In this document: positions 1-5,463 of the stretch, piece by piece
Layout: the number at the start of each line of letters is the position of its first letter
Position numbering within the stretch: the first letter of the stretch is position 1
Assembly: GCA_945788485.1 (NCBI GenBank)
Contig: CALZMB010000162.1
Location: forward strand, 1 to 5,463
Length of the DNA: 5,463 nucleotides
Source of the DNA: an uncultured bacterium
GTDB taxonomy: Bacteria > Bacteroidota > Bacteroidia > Bacteroidales > Bacteroidaceae
Direction: 5' to 3'
Made by a program: the position numbers and the translations under genes
Notes under the pieces: generated by a model
The model's input: only the letters and a program-made list of their open reading frames with translations
What the model was told of the DNA's origin: nothing
Databases searched by the model: none

Positions 1-96
1 TGGTATCAGCCCTAATTTAATCTCAATGTGGAATGTTTAGCGGACAGTAATAATTCAGAATAAGTTTCAAAATCTTAGAGATTCTTATAATAATTC
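1..96. other. Intergenic stretch with no recognised gene
   Basis: This A/T-rich stretch lies beyond the terminator-like hairpin of the TPR gene. All three plus-strand frames hit stops within about 40 bases of the left edge, so at most the last few codons of a plus-strand gene could be here, and I cannot support one. Small features are a 9-bp direct repeat taataattc at 48-56 and 88-96, and a 5-bp inverted repeat aatct/agatt around 71-83. Both are expected by chance in A/T-rich DNA. It may hold the upstream region of a minus-strand gene lying further left, but no clear Bacteroidetes promoter (TTTG, then TAnnTTTG) was found. Confidence 0.5.
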
Positions 97-127
97 GGGG
101 GTGTGTCGGTACTGTTGACACACCCCC
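97..127 (-). terminator. Stem-loop terminator after the second TPR gene
   Basis: A perfect 11-bp inverted repeat, gggggtgtgtc (97-107) and gacacaccccc (117-127), encloses a 9-base loop. In the direction of transcription it begins 24 bases after the TPR gene stop codon. The stem has five consecutive G:C pairs at its base and would be very stable. The bases after it on the minus strand (gaattattataag) are A/T-rich but lack a clean run of T, so it is not a textbook intrinsic terminator. It could also protect the mRNA 3' end. No plus-strand gene is visible that would use it in the other direction. Confidence 0.7.
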
Positions 128-151
128 TTAAATATGTGCCGGCAAGCGGAC

Positions 152-1390
152 TTATTGTTTTTTCTCTGCCTTGTACGAGGCGGAGCTCATGATTCTCTCT
201 ATTTCCTCAAACTCCTTGCCTTTGTTCAGTTCGAGATACATCGTATAGAGCATGGGAGCCCATCTGCGCTGGAATTTCGGTCTCATGCTGCGGTATTGTT
301 CTATGTATGGCAGGGCTTTGGCGTAGATTTCGTTTGTCTTCTTCCGTCGGCTTCTGTTGCCCTTGTTTTGTTCGTAGTATTGCCATGCCTTGTTGAAATA
401 TGCCGAACCGACGTTGTAGTATGCCTCTGCCAGCTGATCGTTGATTTCTAAAAGTGAATCGCCAAGTGCTATACATTCGTCGTATTTTTCTTGGTTCAGC
501 TGCAGGATGTTCAGCGCAAGTTGATACGCGATGTTCTCGGGCTGTCGGCTTATCGCTTTCATCACTATATCCTCCACTTCTGACGTCTCGCCTCGTTGTG
601 AGTAATAATCGAAGAGGCGCGGGAAGAAGAATGGATAGTCTGAGTGTTGCTCGAAGCCTTGTTTCAGGTATGCAACGGCTTTGGCTGTATCACCCTTTTC
701 TTTATATATATCATATAGAAGCGAGAGAAGTGCGGCTTGTGTCGGTTGGTTCTCTAAAGCAGCCTGCTCGTATTTTTCTATTCCGGAGTAATCTTTCATC
801 TGGCAGGCGGACAGAACGGCAAGGTATGCTGCTTCCGTCCGAAGAGTGTCGGTAGAAAGATAGTTGAACTGCTGGAAGAGTGGCTGGTTGAAGCTCTGCA
901 AATAGATATCGATGCACGAGAAGGCATCGTTGTATTTTTTGTTATAGTAGTAGAATTGGCATCCTCTGAAAAGATTAGGGCGTAAAAGATTGAGATACTC
1001 CGCATTCTTGCGGCGGTATTTCAGTTTTGCCCTTCCTTTGCTATCTGGCAGTGCATCGAGCGAATCGAGTTGCACGAATGCTGAAAACATCTTTTGCAAT
1101 GAACTGAACAGTGTTGTGGTGTCTGACAGTTGTTTCAGGTAGAGTTTCTCGTTTGTGTTCTCGTATTGTTTCTTCACGATGTCGGCAAGAAGGACGTAGT
1201 TGTCAATCTTGTTCTTTTGTTCTGGATCAGAGAGAACGGTGTGCATCAGGCTTTCTGCTTTGTCCAATGACTTGTTCTGTTTGAGAAGCGTTTTCGCTTC
1301 TGACAGTTCCCGTTTCTGAGCCGATATGTTCTCAACCCCCAAAACACATGATACAACAATTACCAAAAGTGTAAGAATATTTCTATGCAT
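152..1390 (-). CDS. Secreted TPR-repeat protein (second of a tandem pair)
   Basis: This is a 412-residue protein of unknown specific function, probably exported and acting as a protein-binding scaffold in the periplasm or at the outer surface. Residues 1-24 look like a signal peptide: H2 and R3, a hydrophobic core 5-19, and a signal peptidase I site ISA|Q at 24/25. An internal VVSC at 12-15 resembles a lipobox but is followed by more hydrophobic residues, so lipidation seems less likely. The rest is helical with degenerate TPR units, roughly 142-175, 187-215, 218-251, 253-285, 287-320 and 321 onward. The last has an insertion between its helices carrying a basic cluster (343-351). The C-terminal RWAPMLYTMYLELNKGKEF region resembles an ending I recall in Bacteroidetes TPR proteins. 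It is a diverged paralogue of the upstream TPR gene. The chosen ATG directly starts the signal peptide, and no Shine-Dalgarno sequence precedes it. No frameshift is seen, and the stop is TAA. Confidence 0.88.
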   Translation of the reverse strand: MHRNILTLLVIVVSCVLGVENISAQKRELSEAKTLLKQNKSLDKAESLMHTVLSDPEQKNKIDNYVLLADIVKKQYENTNEKLYLKQLSDTTTLFSSLQKMFSAFVQLDSLDALPDSKGRAKLKYRRKNAEYLNLLRPNLFRGCQFYYYNKKYNDAFSCIDIYLQSFNQPLFQQFNYLSTDTLRTEAAYLAVLSACQMKDYSGIEKYEQAALENQPTQAALLSLLYDIYKEKGDTAKAVAYLKQGFEQHSDYPFFFPRLFDYYSQRGETSEVEDIVMKAISRQPENIAYQLALNILQLNQEKYDECIALGDSLLEINDQLAEAYYNVGSAYFNKAWQYYEQNKGNRSRRKKTNEIYAKALPYIEQYRSMRPKFQRRWAPMLYTMYLELNKGKEFEEIERIMSSASYKAEKKQ

Positions 1391-1443
1391 GATAATGATT
1401 TTGGATAAAGAAGATTATTTGTGTTAAGTAGGTGTGCGTGTTT

Positions 1444-1465
1444 GTTTCTGTATGCAATCAGAAAC
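1444..1465 (-). repeat. 7-bp inverted repeat, third stem-loop in the inter-TPR gap
   Basis: The arms gtttctg (1444-1450) and cagaaac (1459-1465) are perfectly complementary and enclose an 8-base loop. In transcription order this is the third stem-loop in the gap between the TPR genes, beginning nine bases after the larger hairpin at 1475-1520 and about 53 bases before the start of the downstream gene. It could be a leader element of that gene. A 7-bp match alone is weak evidence; its place in a regular series makes it more notable. Confidence 0.45.
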
Positions 1466-1474
1466 TCTTCATTT

Positions 1475-1520
1475 AATGGGAGTTAACGCAGGTGTTTTAA
1501 GCCATCCGTTAACTCCCATT
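1475..1520 (-). repeat. 14-bp perfect inverted repeat between the TPR genes
   Basis: The arms aatgggagttaacg (1475-1488) and cgttaactcccatt (1507-1520) match perfectly over 14 bp around an 18-base loop. In transcription order it begins 44 bases after the stop of the upstream TPR gene. A stem this long is very unlikely by chance in a 174-base gap, so it is probably a real RNA structure. On the minus strand it is followed by aaatgaaga, with no T-run, so it is not a standard intrinsic terminator. It might terminate weakly, stabilise the upstream mRNA 3' end, or mark a processing site that sets different levels for the two TPR genes. Confidence 0.7.
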
Positions 1521-1529
1521 TGTTGTTGT

Positions 1530-1556
1530 CATGTATCATGCGTCGCATGATGCATG
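1530..1556. repeat. 27-bp near-perfect palindrome just after the first TPR gene
   Basis: The arms catgtatcatgcg (1530-1542) and cgcatgatgcatg (1544-1556) are complementary at 12 of 13 positions around one central base; the exception is T opposite G. The tiny centre means an RNA hairpin would open a few pairs at the tip. As DNA, a near-symmetric 27-bp site could equally be a binding site for a dimeric protein. It starts eight bases after the TAA of the upstream TPR gene. The plus-strand RNA would pair better (a G:U wobble) than the minus-strand RNA (an A:C mismatch). Confidence 0.6.
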
Positions 1557-1564
1557 TTGATAGA

Positions 1565-2758
1565 TTACTGCACTTTTTCTAAAGCATATTCTACACGCTC
1601 AAGAGGGTATCTCCAGTTCACCTGGTCGCAGTTAGGATCGGCAGCTTTCACTTCCTCAAGAATGTTCTTTGCCTTTGTGAGGTCTGCAAGTCCGGCCTGC
1701 TTCGCTTCCGGTTTGATAGTGCCTCTCGCGTCGGTGTTGGCATCTATGTAAGCGGCTGCCTTGTTCAGATAGCATACGCCGAGATTGAGTTTTGCAGCAA
1801 GGAAGTCAGGCTTTGCTGCCACGGCTTTCTCGTATGCAGCGATTGCCTCGTCGTATTTTCCTTCGTTCTGTGCACTCTGTCCGATGTATGCGTTAGCCAT
1901 CGGGTCGGCAGGATTCTGTGCGAGACGGTTGTTGAGAAGTGTTTTCGCATTCTCCTTGTCGCCGGATTCTTCATAGAGACCTACGAGTTTCGCGAAGATG
2001 TTCTCGTTAGCGGGGAACATCTCGTAGAGCCCTTTCACCTCGGTGATGAAAGCCGTGGTGTCGATGGCGGCTGTCTTTGCCTGCTCTTCGAGAGCGCCGA
2101 GTTTCACGATGATGACGTCAGTGGCTATGCTGTCGCGGTCCTGGGAGTTGAGGGCGGCGTCAGCGTATGCCTTGCATTTATCCATGTTCTTGTCGAAATA
2201 TGCGGCAAGAGCTGCATAGTAGGCAATTTGTCCGAAGTTCTGCTCGCGAGAGAAATCAGTCTTGTCGAAGAGAGGCTGTGTGCGTGTCTCGACGAAAGAG
2301 CCGAAGAATCTTGAAGCGTTTGCATAGTCTTTTGCATTGTAAGAGTCGAGGCCTGCCTGCACCATGTTCTGGCGGATGGTCATCAGACGGTCGGCGTTCT
2401 TGCTCTTATACTTGCCTTTCTCGTCATACGCGTTGCATTTGATGGCAGCCTGAATGGCGTTGAAGGCAGTCATGTTTTTCTCTTCTGTCATCTTCACGCG
2501 CACCTCTTCGTTCTTTGAGAGCTGTGCCTCGATGGCGGCCTTTTCTGCCTTGGCATTCTCAGAGAGAGCGAGATCTACGAGTTTGTTGTAGGCAAAGGCT
2601 TTGTCTTCATTGCTGAAGTTAGCCTCATTAGCCTTTATAGCCTGCTCTGCCTCAGCATAGCTTTTCATCTTCTTGATGGCTTTAGCCTCGGGTGATGTTT
2701 GTGCTTGGGCAGCGACATTGAAAAGCACTGCTGCAGCCATTACAATTAATTTCTTCAT
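1565..2758 (-). CDS. Secreted TPR-repeat protein downstream of gyrA
   Basis: This is a 397-residue exported protein, probably a periplasmic TPR scaffold; its partner is unknown. Residues 1-19 form a clear signal peptide: K2 and K3, a hydrophobic core 4-17, and an AQA|Q signal peptidase I site at 19/20 that leaves Gln20 at the mature N-terminus. The mature part is Ala/Lys/Glu-rich and helical. The best TPR units are at about 253-286 and 287-320 (the latter with a canonical G-KYDEAIAAYEKAV core and P316). A further unit at 321-376 has its helices split by an insertion around 340-356. Weaker units lie near 134-166 and 179-205. No enzymatic motif is visible. The ATG fits the signal peptide and lies 60 bases after the gyrA stop, with an A/T-rich leader and no Shine-Dalgarno sequence, so readthrough from gyrA is likely. 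It is paralogous to the next gene downstream. The stop is TAA. Confidence 0.9.
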   Translation of the reverse strand: MKKLIVMAAAVLFNVAAQAQTSPEAKAIKKMKSYAEAEQAIKANEANFSNEDKAFAYNKLVDLALSENAKAEKAAIEAQLSKNEEVRVKMTEEKNMTAFNAIQAAIKCNAYDEKGKYKSKNADRLMTIRQNMVQAGLDSYNAKDYANASRFFGSFVETRTQPLFDKTDFSREQNFGQIAYYAALAAYFDKNMDKCKAYADAALNSQDRDSIATDVIIVKLGALEEQAKTAAIDTTAFITEVKGLYEMFPANENIFAKLVGLYEESGDKENAKTLLNNRLAQNPADPMANAYIGQSAQNEGKYDEAIAAYEKAVAAKPDFLAAKLNLGVCYLNKAAAYIDANTDARGTIKPEAKQAGLADLTKAKNILEEVKAADPNCDQVNWRYPLERVEYALEKVQ

Positions 2759-2818
2759 AACTGTTAGTTGTTATTGATTAGGTTAATATTAATGTATGTG
2801 ATTTTTGTTTATGCAAAC
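2759..2818 (-). promoter_or_regulatory. A/T-rich leader between gyrA and TPR gene, weak possible promoter
   Basis: This 60-base gap separates the gyrA stop from the TPR start. It contains no terminator-like hairpin, which favours co-transcription from gyrA. On the minus strand a TTTG (2814-2817) lies 22 bases before TAATATTA (2784-2791), loosely resembling the Bacteroidetes promoter pattern TTTG then TAnnTTTG. Only 4 of 6 fixed positions of the -7 box match and the spacing is slightly long. TTAATATTAA at 2783-2792 is a perfect 10-bp palindrome, common by chance in A/T-rich DNA. No Shine-Dalgarno sequence precedes the ATG; the A/T-rich leader is typical of Bacteroidetes translation starts. Confidence 0.2.
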
Positions 2819-5463
2819 TTAGTTCTGGTTGACATCGTCCACAATCTCTATCATCGAAGAGTTGTCTGCATTGTCAGGATTGTCGTTACGGGCATTGTCC
2901 TCCGTTGTGTTGTCAGAATCGCCGTTGTTCTTTGCCCATTCTTCACGGCTTGCATTCTCGACATACGCCTCAAGTTCAGCGCCCATCACTTTGCAGACGC
3001 TTGCGATGACATCGTTCTTCTTTGCGAGATTTATCAGCCGTACGCCTTGTGTGGCACGTCCCTGCAGCCTGCATTCTTTTACGGAGAGACGGATGACGAT
3101 GCCAGATTTGTTGATAATCATCAAGTCATGCTGTTCCGTCACATTCTTTATCGCGACGACCTTGCCAGTCTTCTCTGTGACATCGAGCGTCTTGACACCT
3201 TTTCCGCCACGCGCCGTGATGCGGTAGATATTATCTACCCCACCCTCTTCGTTCGGAATGTCGATTGGAGTGCGTTTGCCGTACCCCTTCTCTGAAACGA
3301 CGAGCACGGATTCTTCGTGTGCTTTGTTGACGACAATCATTCCGATTGCCTCGTCGTCGTCGCCATCAAGCCTCATACCTCTCACGCCTGTAGAGACACG
3401 TCCCATGGTGCGTATGTCGTTCTCGTGGAAGCGAACGGCACGTCCGTTGCGCGACGCTATGATGAGCTCGTTCTCACCGTTTGTGAGGCGTACGTCAACG
3501 AGGTCGTCACCTTCAAGAAGGTTTATTGCAATGACACCGTTAGAGCGGGGACGTGAATACTGCTCAAGACATGTCTTCTTCACCGTGCCGTTCTTTGTGC
3601 AGAAGATGACATAATGGTTTCTTACAAACTCTTCGTCGCTCAAGCCTCTGAGACGCAGAATTGACTGCACTTGGTCGTCAGGTTCGATGTTGAGCATATT
3701 CTGTATGGCTCTGCCCTTGGAGTCTTTGTTGCCCTCGGGTATCTCATAGCATTTCAGCCAGTAGCATCTGCCTTTCTTTGTGAAGAAGAGCATGGTGTTG
3801 TGCATTGTCGCAGGATAGATGTCCTGGGTGAAATCCTGGTCGCGTGTTCGTGTGCCGCGTGAGCCTACGCCGCCACGCGCCTGCTCCTTGAATTCGGACA
3901 GTGCAGTACGCTTGATATATCCCATGTGCGAGATAGTGATGATGACAGGGTCGTTCGGATAGAAATCTTCCGGGTTGAACTCTTCGCTAGAGTATTTTAT
4001 CTCGGTGCGGCGTTCGTCGCCATATTTCTCCTTCACTTCCTGCAGCTCGTCTTTCATCACTTTGCGGCAGAGCATTGGGTCGTCGAGGATAGACTGCAAA
4101 AATTCGATGGTCTTCATGATTTCGTCGAACTCGGCATGCAGCTGTTCCATACGCAGGCCTGTGAGCTGTGAGAGTCTCATGTCAACGACATATTTTGCCT
4201 GCACCTCGTCGAAGTTGAATGCCGTCATGAGTTTCTGTACGGCTTCGCCCGGTGTCTTTGAGCTTCGGATGAGTTTCACTACCTCGTCGATGTTGTCGCA
4301 CGCGGTGATGAGGGCCTCGAGAAGATGCGCTCTCTCTTTCGCTTTCTTCAGCTCAAACTTTGTGCGGCGTATGGTGACGTCATGACGGTGCTCGACAAAA
4401 TACTTTACGCAGTCTTTGAGTGTGAGGAGGCGCGGACGGCCTTTCACGAGAGCTATGTTATTGACAGAGAATGAGCTTTGCAGTGCAGTCATCTTGAAAA
4501 GCTTGTTCAGGATGACGTTCGCGTTTGCATCTTTCTTGCAATCCACCACAATTCGCATACCTTGTCTGCCTGTCTCGTCGTTGACATTCGATATGCCGTC
4601 AATCTTGCCTTCTTTCACCAATTCGGCAATGTTCTCTATGAGCTGTGCTTTATTGACCCCGTACGGTATTTCCGTAACCACAATCTTGTCGTGCTGGTCG
4701 TCGCTTTCAATCTCTGCCTTCGCACGGATGACGATGCGTCCCTTGCCCGTCTCGTAGGCGTCTTTCACGCCTTGTATGCCGTAGATGTAAGCCCCGGTCG
4801 GGAAGTCTGGCGCCTTGATGTGTTGCATCAGGCCGTCGGTGTCGATATCCGGGTTGTCGATGTATGCGCAGCATCCGTCGATCACCTCTCCAAGATTGTG
4901 TGTTGGCATATTCGTCGCCATACCTACAGCGATGCCGTTTCCGCCGTTGACGAGGAGGTTGGGGATTTTTGTAGGCATGACAGTGGGTTCGAGCAGCGAG
5001 CCGTCGAAGTTGTTTGTCATGTCAACGGTGTCCTTGTCGAGGTCGTCCATGATATGTTCGCCCATCTTCGACAACCTGCACTCGGTATAACGCATAGCCG
5101 CAGCAGAGTCGCCATCGACAGAACCGAAGTTTCCTTGTCCGTCAACAAGAGTATAGCGCATGTTCCAGTCTTGCGCCAGACGCACGAGAGCGCCGTAAAC
5201 TGACGAATCGCCATGAGGGTGATATTTACCAAGCACCTCACCTACGATTCTCGCGCATTTCTTGTATGGCTGGGCACTGGTGTTGTTTATACCCATCATT
5301 CCGTACAGGATGCGTCGGTGGACCGGTTTGAAGCCGTCTCTCACGTCTGGGAGAGCACGTGCTACGATAACCGACATCGAATAGTTGATGTAGCTTGACT
5401 TCATCTCTTCTTCGATGTCAATCTTCATGATTCTGTCGTTGTCTATTGTCTGTGTAATATCCA
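2819..5463 (-). CDS. gyrA: DNA gyrase subunit A (5' end cut by window edge)
   Basis: This is GyrA, the DNA-cleaving subunit of the A2B2 type IIA topoisomerase that introduces negative supercoils using ATP bound by GyrB. Residues are counted from the ATG at 5428. The winged-helix region holds catalytic Arg113-Tyr114 (AAMRYTE), and the quinolone region is HPHGDSSVYGA (70-80). NGGNGIAVGMATN (161-173) holds the DNA-intercalating Ile166. The coiled-coil gate covers about 340-460. From about 490 there is a six-bladed C-terminal beta-pinwheel with a GyrA box QARGGVG (516-522), which separates gyrase from ParC. Blade motifs follow at 503, 553, 613, 661, 714 and 775. An Asn/Asp-rich tail ends the protein. 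The frame stays open upstream of that ATG to the edge, reading DITQTIDNDRI, which resembles the usual family N-terminus; the true start is therefore at or beyond the edge. The 869 visible residues from that ATG compare with 875 in E. coli. It is probably the first gene of a unit with the TPR genes. Confidence 0.98.
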   Translation of the reverse strand, partial: DITQTIDNDRIMKIDIEEEMKSSYINYSMSVIVARALPDVRDGFKPVHRRILYGMMGINNTSAQPYKKCARIVGEVLGKYHPHGDSSVYGALVRLAQDWNMRYTLVDGQGNFGSVDGDSAAAMRYTECRLSKMGEHIMDDLDKDTVDMTNNFDGSLLEPTVMPTKIPNLLVNGGNGIAVGMATNMPTHNLGEVIDGCCAYIDNPDIDTDGLMQHIKAPDFPTGAYIYGIQGVKDAYETGKGRIVIRAKAEIESDDQHDKIVVTEIPYGVNKAQLIENIAELVKEGKIDGISNVNDETGRQGMRIVVDCKKDANANVILNKLFKMTALQSSFSVNNIALVKGRPRLLTLKDCVKYFVEHRHDVTIRRTKFELKKAKERAHLLEALITACDNIDEVVKLIRSSKTPGEAVQKLMTAFNFDEVQAKYVVDMRLSQLTGLRMEQLHAEFDEIMKTIEFLQSILDDPMLCRKVMKDELQEVKEKYGDERRTEIKYSSEEFNPEDFYPNDPVIITISHMGYIKRTALSEFKEQARGGVGSRGTRTRDQDFTQDIYPATMHNTMLFFTKKGRCYWLKCYEIPEGNKDSKGRAIQNMLNIEPDDQVQSILRLRGLSDEEFVRNHYVIFCTKNGTVKKTCLEQYSRPRSNGVIAINLLEGDDLVDVRLTNGENELIIASRNGRAVRFHENDIRTMGRVSTGVRGMRLDGDDDEAIGMIVVNKAHEESVLVVSEKGYGKRTPIDIPNEEGGVDNIYRITARGGKGVKTLDVTEKTGKVVAIKNVTEQHDLMIINKSGIVIRLSVKECRLQGRATQGVRLINLAKKNDVIASVCKVMGAELEAYVENASREEWAKNNGDSDNTTEDNARNDNPDNADNSSMIEIVDDVNQN

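Noticed and set aside
48..96. Direct repeat taataattc and small inverted repeat aatct/agatt near the left edge
   Set aside because: They are too short and too A/T-rich to support an attachment site, mobile element end or terminator.
134..476. Short overlapping open frames at the 3' end of the second TPR gene (plus 134-451, minus 207-476)
   Set aside because: Both overlap a well-supported TPR coding region in other frames, and neither shows a domain or a convincing start.
1391..1443. Promoter for the second TPR gene
   Set aside because: No TTTG lies 19-21 bases before any acceptable TAnnTTTG match; the best -7 candidate (TAATCTTC on the minus strand) matches only 4 of 6 fixed positions and has no partner.
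2783..2792. Perfect palindrome ttaatattaa before the first TPR gene
   Set aside because: Ten bases of pure A/T symmetry in an A/T-rich leader is expected by chance and forms no stable hairpin.
2768..3295. A 175-codon open frame on the plus strand, starting in the gap after gyrA, with a hydrophobic N-terminus
   Set aside because: Nearly all of it is antisense to the gyrA pinwheel and tail. The hydrophobic stretch is the reverse of Asn/Asp-rich codons, and no family is recognised.
4478..5203. A 241-codon open frame on the plus strand inside gyrA
   Set aside because: It lies fully antisense to the highly conserved catalytic core of gyrA. Its translation shows no recognisable domain and its openness is explained by gyrA codon use.
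1..5463. A defence system, CRISPR array, mobile element or other new system
   Set aside because: Coding space is filled by gyrA and two TPR genes. No spaced repeats, transposase, nuclease, reverse transcriptase or terminal repeats are visible on either strand.

Overview
This window looks like an ordinary chromosomal segment of a Bacteroidetes bacterium, most likely order Bacteroidales and probably Prevotella-like. Four things point there. The GyrA sequence has the Bacteroidales form of the gyrase motifs (GyrA box QARGGVG, and DRI-x-KI before the conserved IEEEMKSSY). Two secreted TPR proteins have signal peptides that would leave glutamine as the first mature residue. No Shine-Dalgarno sequence precedes either visible start; the leaders are A/T-rich instead. 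Finally, gyrA is followed by a secreted TPR protein, an order I associate with this group from memory. No database search was possible.

All three genes lie on the minus strand and are read from right to left. gyrA (2819 to the right edge, 5' end cut off) encodes the DNA gyrase A subunit. After a 60-base gap comes a 397-residue secreted TPR protein (1565-2758). After a 174-base gap comes a second, 412-residue secreted TPR protein (152-1390). Twenty-four bases past its stop is a strong 11-bp stem-loop (97-127), the likely end of the transcription unit. Bases 1-96 hold no gene I can support. Coding density is high and I see no RNA gene, CRISPR array, insertion sequence or mobile element.

The two TPR proteins are diverged paralogues: they share a 45-residue ungapped block and an NKA-containing TPR helix at matching positions. 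They are probably periplasmic or surface-exposed scaffold proteins of unknown partner. No functional link with gyrase is visible beyond likely co-transcription.

I did not find a new defence system or other exotic system. The points most worth a second look are: (i) three inverted repeats in the gap between the TPR genes, each separated from the next by exactly nine bases; (ii) glycine in GyrA at the place of the quinolone-contact acidic residue (E. coli Asp87); (iii) an Asn/Asp-rich GyrA tail with repeated xDN triplets; and (iv) a gyrA reading frame that runs past the apparent ATG to the window edge.
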